Shown here: positions 62,101 through 64,000 of the stretch, in pieces
Layout: each line of letters begins with the position of its first letter
Position numbering within the stretch: the stretch's first letter is position 1
Position numbers and translations under genes: made by a program
Source of the DNA: Chenopodium formosanum
Lineage: Eukaryota > Streptophyta > Magnoliopsida > Caryophyllales > Amaranthaceae
Assembly (NCBI GenBank): GCA_024500155.1
Contig: CM044872.1
Coordinates: 55,371,460-55,435,459 of the forward strand
DNA: 64,000 nt
Reading direction: 5' to 3'
Notes under the pieces: generated by a model
What the model was told of the DNA's origin: nothing
Seen by the model: the letters and a program-made list of their open reading frames with translations, nothing else
Database searches by the model: none

Positions 62101-63388
62101 AGTAGTTATTTATAATCTATTCTTAAAAATTACTTCCTCCGTTTTTTAACACTTGCAACACTTCTCTAAAATGAAAATATCACAATACTTGCAACACACT
62201 ATAAATAGAAAGTTTTTTTGGGAAAAGATGTACTATTTCCCTAATTTAAAGCACATGACCCACTAAATTACACTCCTAACAACTACCCATCTCATTTTAA
62301 AGTGTATTATATCATGTAAACCCCACATTTCTTAAATACCGTGAAAAAGTGTGTTGCAACTTTAAAAAAATGGAGGCAGTATTAAAGATGCTAATTGTAA
62401 AAGTTTTGCATTGGGAATCGTGTAAGTCATAGTTGTTTAACTACAAAAACAGAGGGGGTAATTTGCTTATCGCAATCTGGGCCATAACCCTGTTATAGAT
62501 TTTACTCCCTTTGCCTTTTTATGTGACACACTAGCTTCCGCGTGGAGTTTTAGGAGAAGTTTATAGGGTGTATGGGTAAGGTGATTTGTTGGAGAAATAA
62601 TTATTAGATTGTGAGATGAGAGAAATAATAAAATATGTAAGAGTGGTGACCAAATCAGATATGTATAGTTAAAAATAGTAGAATGTTTTCAAGACAAGGG
62701 ATGTGTCTTACTTAAAAAAAGGAAGTTTAAGGAAAGTGTGCCAGTTAAAAAAAATAAAATGGAGGGAGTATCTATGTAGTGATTGAAGTATTGATTCTTC
62801 AGTTTTCTTAGGGATTGAGAGCTGGAATTACTCTTTTCCGATTCTGTTGCTGGAGAAGATTCCTGATGGAGAAATGCTGCGTATATATGTCAGATAAATC
62901 TACTGGAGAATTAGGGATGGATTGTAAGCTGTAATTTGAGAGATCTGAGCTAGCCTTAAGCCGAACAATTGAGATTATGATGTGTGTTATGTCAATCAAA
63001 CACTTGTATCTATTATCATATTTCCTGGGGATGGGATTCCCTTCACAGGAATGTAAAGCAAAGTTTGGAACATGTAGTGATTAACGAGTCATTTTTTTTT
63101 TTTTTTTTTCTTTTGAAATAGTAGAATATAATCAAGGCCTTTTGTTGCTTTATAATTTTTTTTTCTTTTTTTGGCAAGCTTGTTAAATGTACTAATATCT
63201 GGTGATTGACTTGGTCTGTTATCTGTGCACTTTTAAAAGTATTTTTCTTTGTATTTTCGTGCAGAGGATGATACACCTTCAAAATCTGCAAAAGTTGATA
63301 TTCCGACTACAAATATTGTTGGTGGTATGATGCCAGGAGCAGTTGGTTTTGCTCCACCTGGAACTTATGGAATGATGCAGCGACCCAT
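59199..63388 (+). CDS. SUF4: SUF4-like C2H2 zinc-finger protein, 5' exons (partial at right edge)
   Basis: Exons 59199-59392, 61061-61161 and 63265 to about 63388; further exons lie beyond the window. The N-terminus MGKKKKR is followed by two zinc fingers: Cys14, Cys17, His30, His35 (BED-like) and Cys38, Cys41, His54, His59. The middle has EATDIEIYGMQGIPPDVLAA, highly typical of SUF4. Exon 3 begins a Gly/Pro/Met-rich part (GAVGFAPPGTYGMMQRPM). In Arabidopsis SUF4 works with FRIGIDA to activate FLC and delay flowering. The exon 3 donor is ambiguous by a few bases (GTGTGT). Introns 1 and 2 are about 1.7 and 2.1 kb. Confidence 0.9.
59838..59932 (+). repeat. 33-bp tandem repeat, three units
   Basis: GAATATTATGGTCTTTGGA repeats three times with a 33-bp period in intron 1 of the SUF4-like gene. 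Units differ at one or two sites. Confidence 0.9.
62005..62102. mobile_element. Very short Stowaway-like MITE (98 bp)
   Basis: Ends CTCCTCAAGTCCTTAGT and, on the complement, CTCCCTCTGTCCCTTATT, with TA at each side. In intron 2 of the SUF4-like gene. Confidence 0.55.
62133..62379. mobile_element. Stowaway-like MITE in SUF4 intron 2
   Basis: 247 bp flanked by TA. Left end CTTCCTCCGTTTTTTAACAC; the complement of the right end is CTGCCTCCATTTTTTTAAAG; both continue into GTTGCAACAC or a close match. Confidence 0.7.
62505..62768. mobile_element. Stowaway-like MITE in SUF4 intron 2
   Basis: 264 bp flanked by TA. Left end CTCCCTTTGCCTTTTTATGT; the complement of the right end is CTCCCTCCATTTTATTTTTT; both lead into a GGCACACT-like stretch. 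Confidence 0.68.
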
Positions 63389-64000
63389 GTGTGTATTTTG
63401 AACTTCGTTTCTATGTTAAGTTTATATTACCTTAGTTGATTTTTTTTTTTTTTTTGCTGCCTATGGCATGAATTTGTACCAAATTTTGCTTTCATTTACC
63501 CCGAACAAAAGTGCTGCATTCCCAATCTATTTAGGTAGATTGGTGGCCTTGTTGTATCTGTGAGGGAGGAAAGGAGGTTATTAGGGAGGGAGAGGCAAGT
63601 GAAATTTGGGGCATTGATGGGCACCTGGAAAAAATTCTGTCTTGTTTGGTGAATATGGTAATGTGGACTTGGGCATACCTGATATAAGTGATGATGAGGT
63701 TTGTAGCCCAGTTAAGAGAGAAACACAAGAGATAGTGTTGGAGGTCTGTTGCAAGGCTGTCAGTCCTTAACAAGCCATCATTGGAAACCTGTGAAATCCA
63801 CACTGGCTTTGCCTTTTGTAAGTCACCATCAAGAGCTGCCTAAGCAGCAGGGAGCTGGTGATGAGGAGAAGGGTAAGGGTTGGTGTAGCCGTGTAGGACA
63901 GTAGGAGTGAGATCAAGTTTGTTTCCTTTTCTTGGGAGTAAAAGAAGTCTACCTATAAGTCCTATATTTGTCCTGATATGGCCTTTCAGAAGTGTCATGG
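63389..64000. other. Start of SUF4 intron 3, no exon seen
   Basis: No continuation of the frame was found up to the window edge. The sequence has T runs and intron-like composition. Confidence 0.5.

Overview
The window is nuclear DNA from a plant, most likely a eudicot. The genes are rich in small introns with GT-AG borders, spacers are AT-rich, and several proteins belong to plant-specific families (FHY3/FAR1-type transcription factor, SUF4-type zinc finger, plant DHHC S-acyltransferase, pyruvate-type GABA transaminase). The transposons (Copia, RTE-type LINE, Stowaway- and Tourist-like MITEs, MULE, Helitron) are also typical of plants. The species cannot be fixed from the sequence alone. No bacterial, viral or organellar block was seen.

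Layout. 1-4.5 kb: 5' part of a TLC-domain membrane protein gene on the minus strand, running off the left edge. 6.2-11 kb: complete 19-exon GABA transaminase gene (copy 1, minus), with a solo LTR in intron 11. 12.3-12.6 kb: two-exon gene for a 71-residue membrane microprotein (plus). 13.1-20.0 kb: full-length Copia retrotransposon (minus) with LTRs identical by eye and a 5-bp target duplication. 20.1-34.5 kb: second complete 19-exon GABA transaminase gene (copy 2, minus). Its intron 5 holds an intact-ORF LINE and a 942-bp palindromic inverted-repeat element; other introns carry MITEs. 34.7-36.6 kb: nested terminal-inverted-repeat elements directly upstream of copy 2. 37.0-40.2 kb: Stowaway-like MITE split by a Helitron. 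40.2-42.6 kb: decayed LTR-like repeats. 43.2-49.6 kb: nine-exon DHHC protein S-acyltransferase (minus). 50.2-52.0 kb: cluster of Tourist-like and Stowaway-like MITEs between divergent genes. 52.5-57.7 kb: FHY3-like gene (plus). 59.2 kb to the right edge: SUF4-like gene (plus), incomplete, with MITEs in intron 2.

The host genes do not form a pathway unit. The two GABA transaminases are a tandem duplicate pair. Copy 2 has kept the residues expected at conserved sites, while copy 1 has changed several of them. FHY3 (itself derived from a MULE transposase) and SUF4 both act in light or flowering control, but their adjacency may be chance. Exon borders were placed by hand from splice consensus and reading-frame continuity. 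Every complete gene model gives an uninterrupted frame: 506, 496, 729, 847 and 71 residues.
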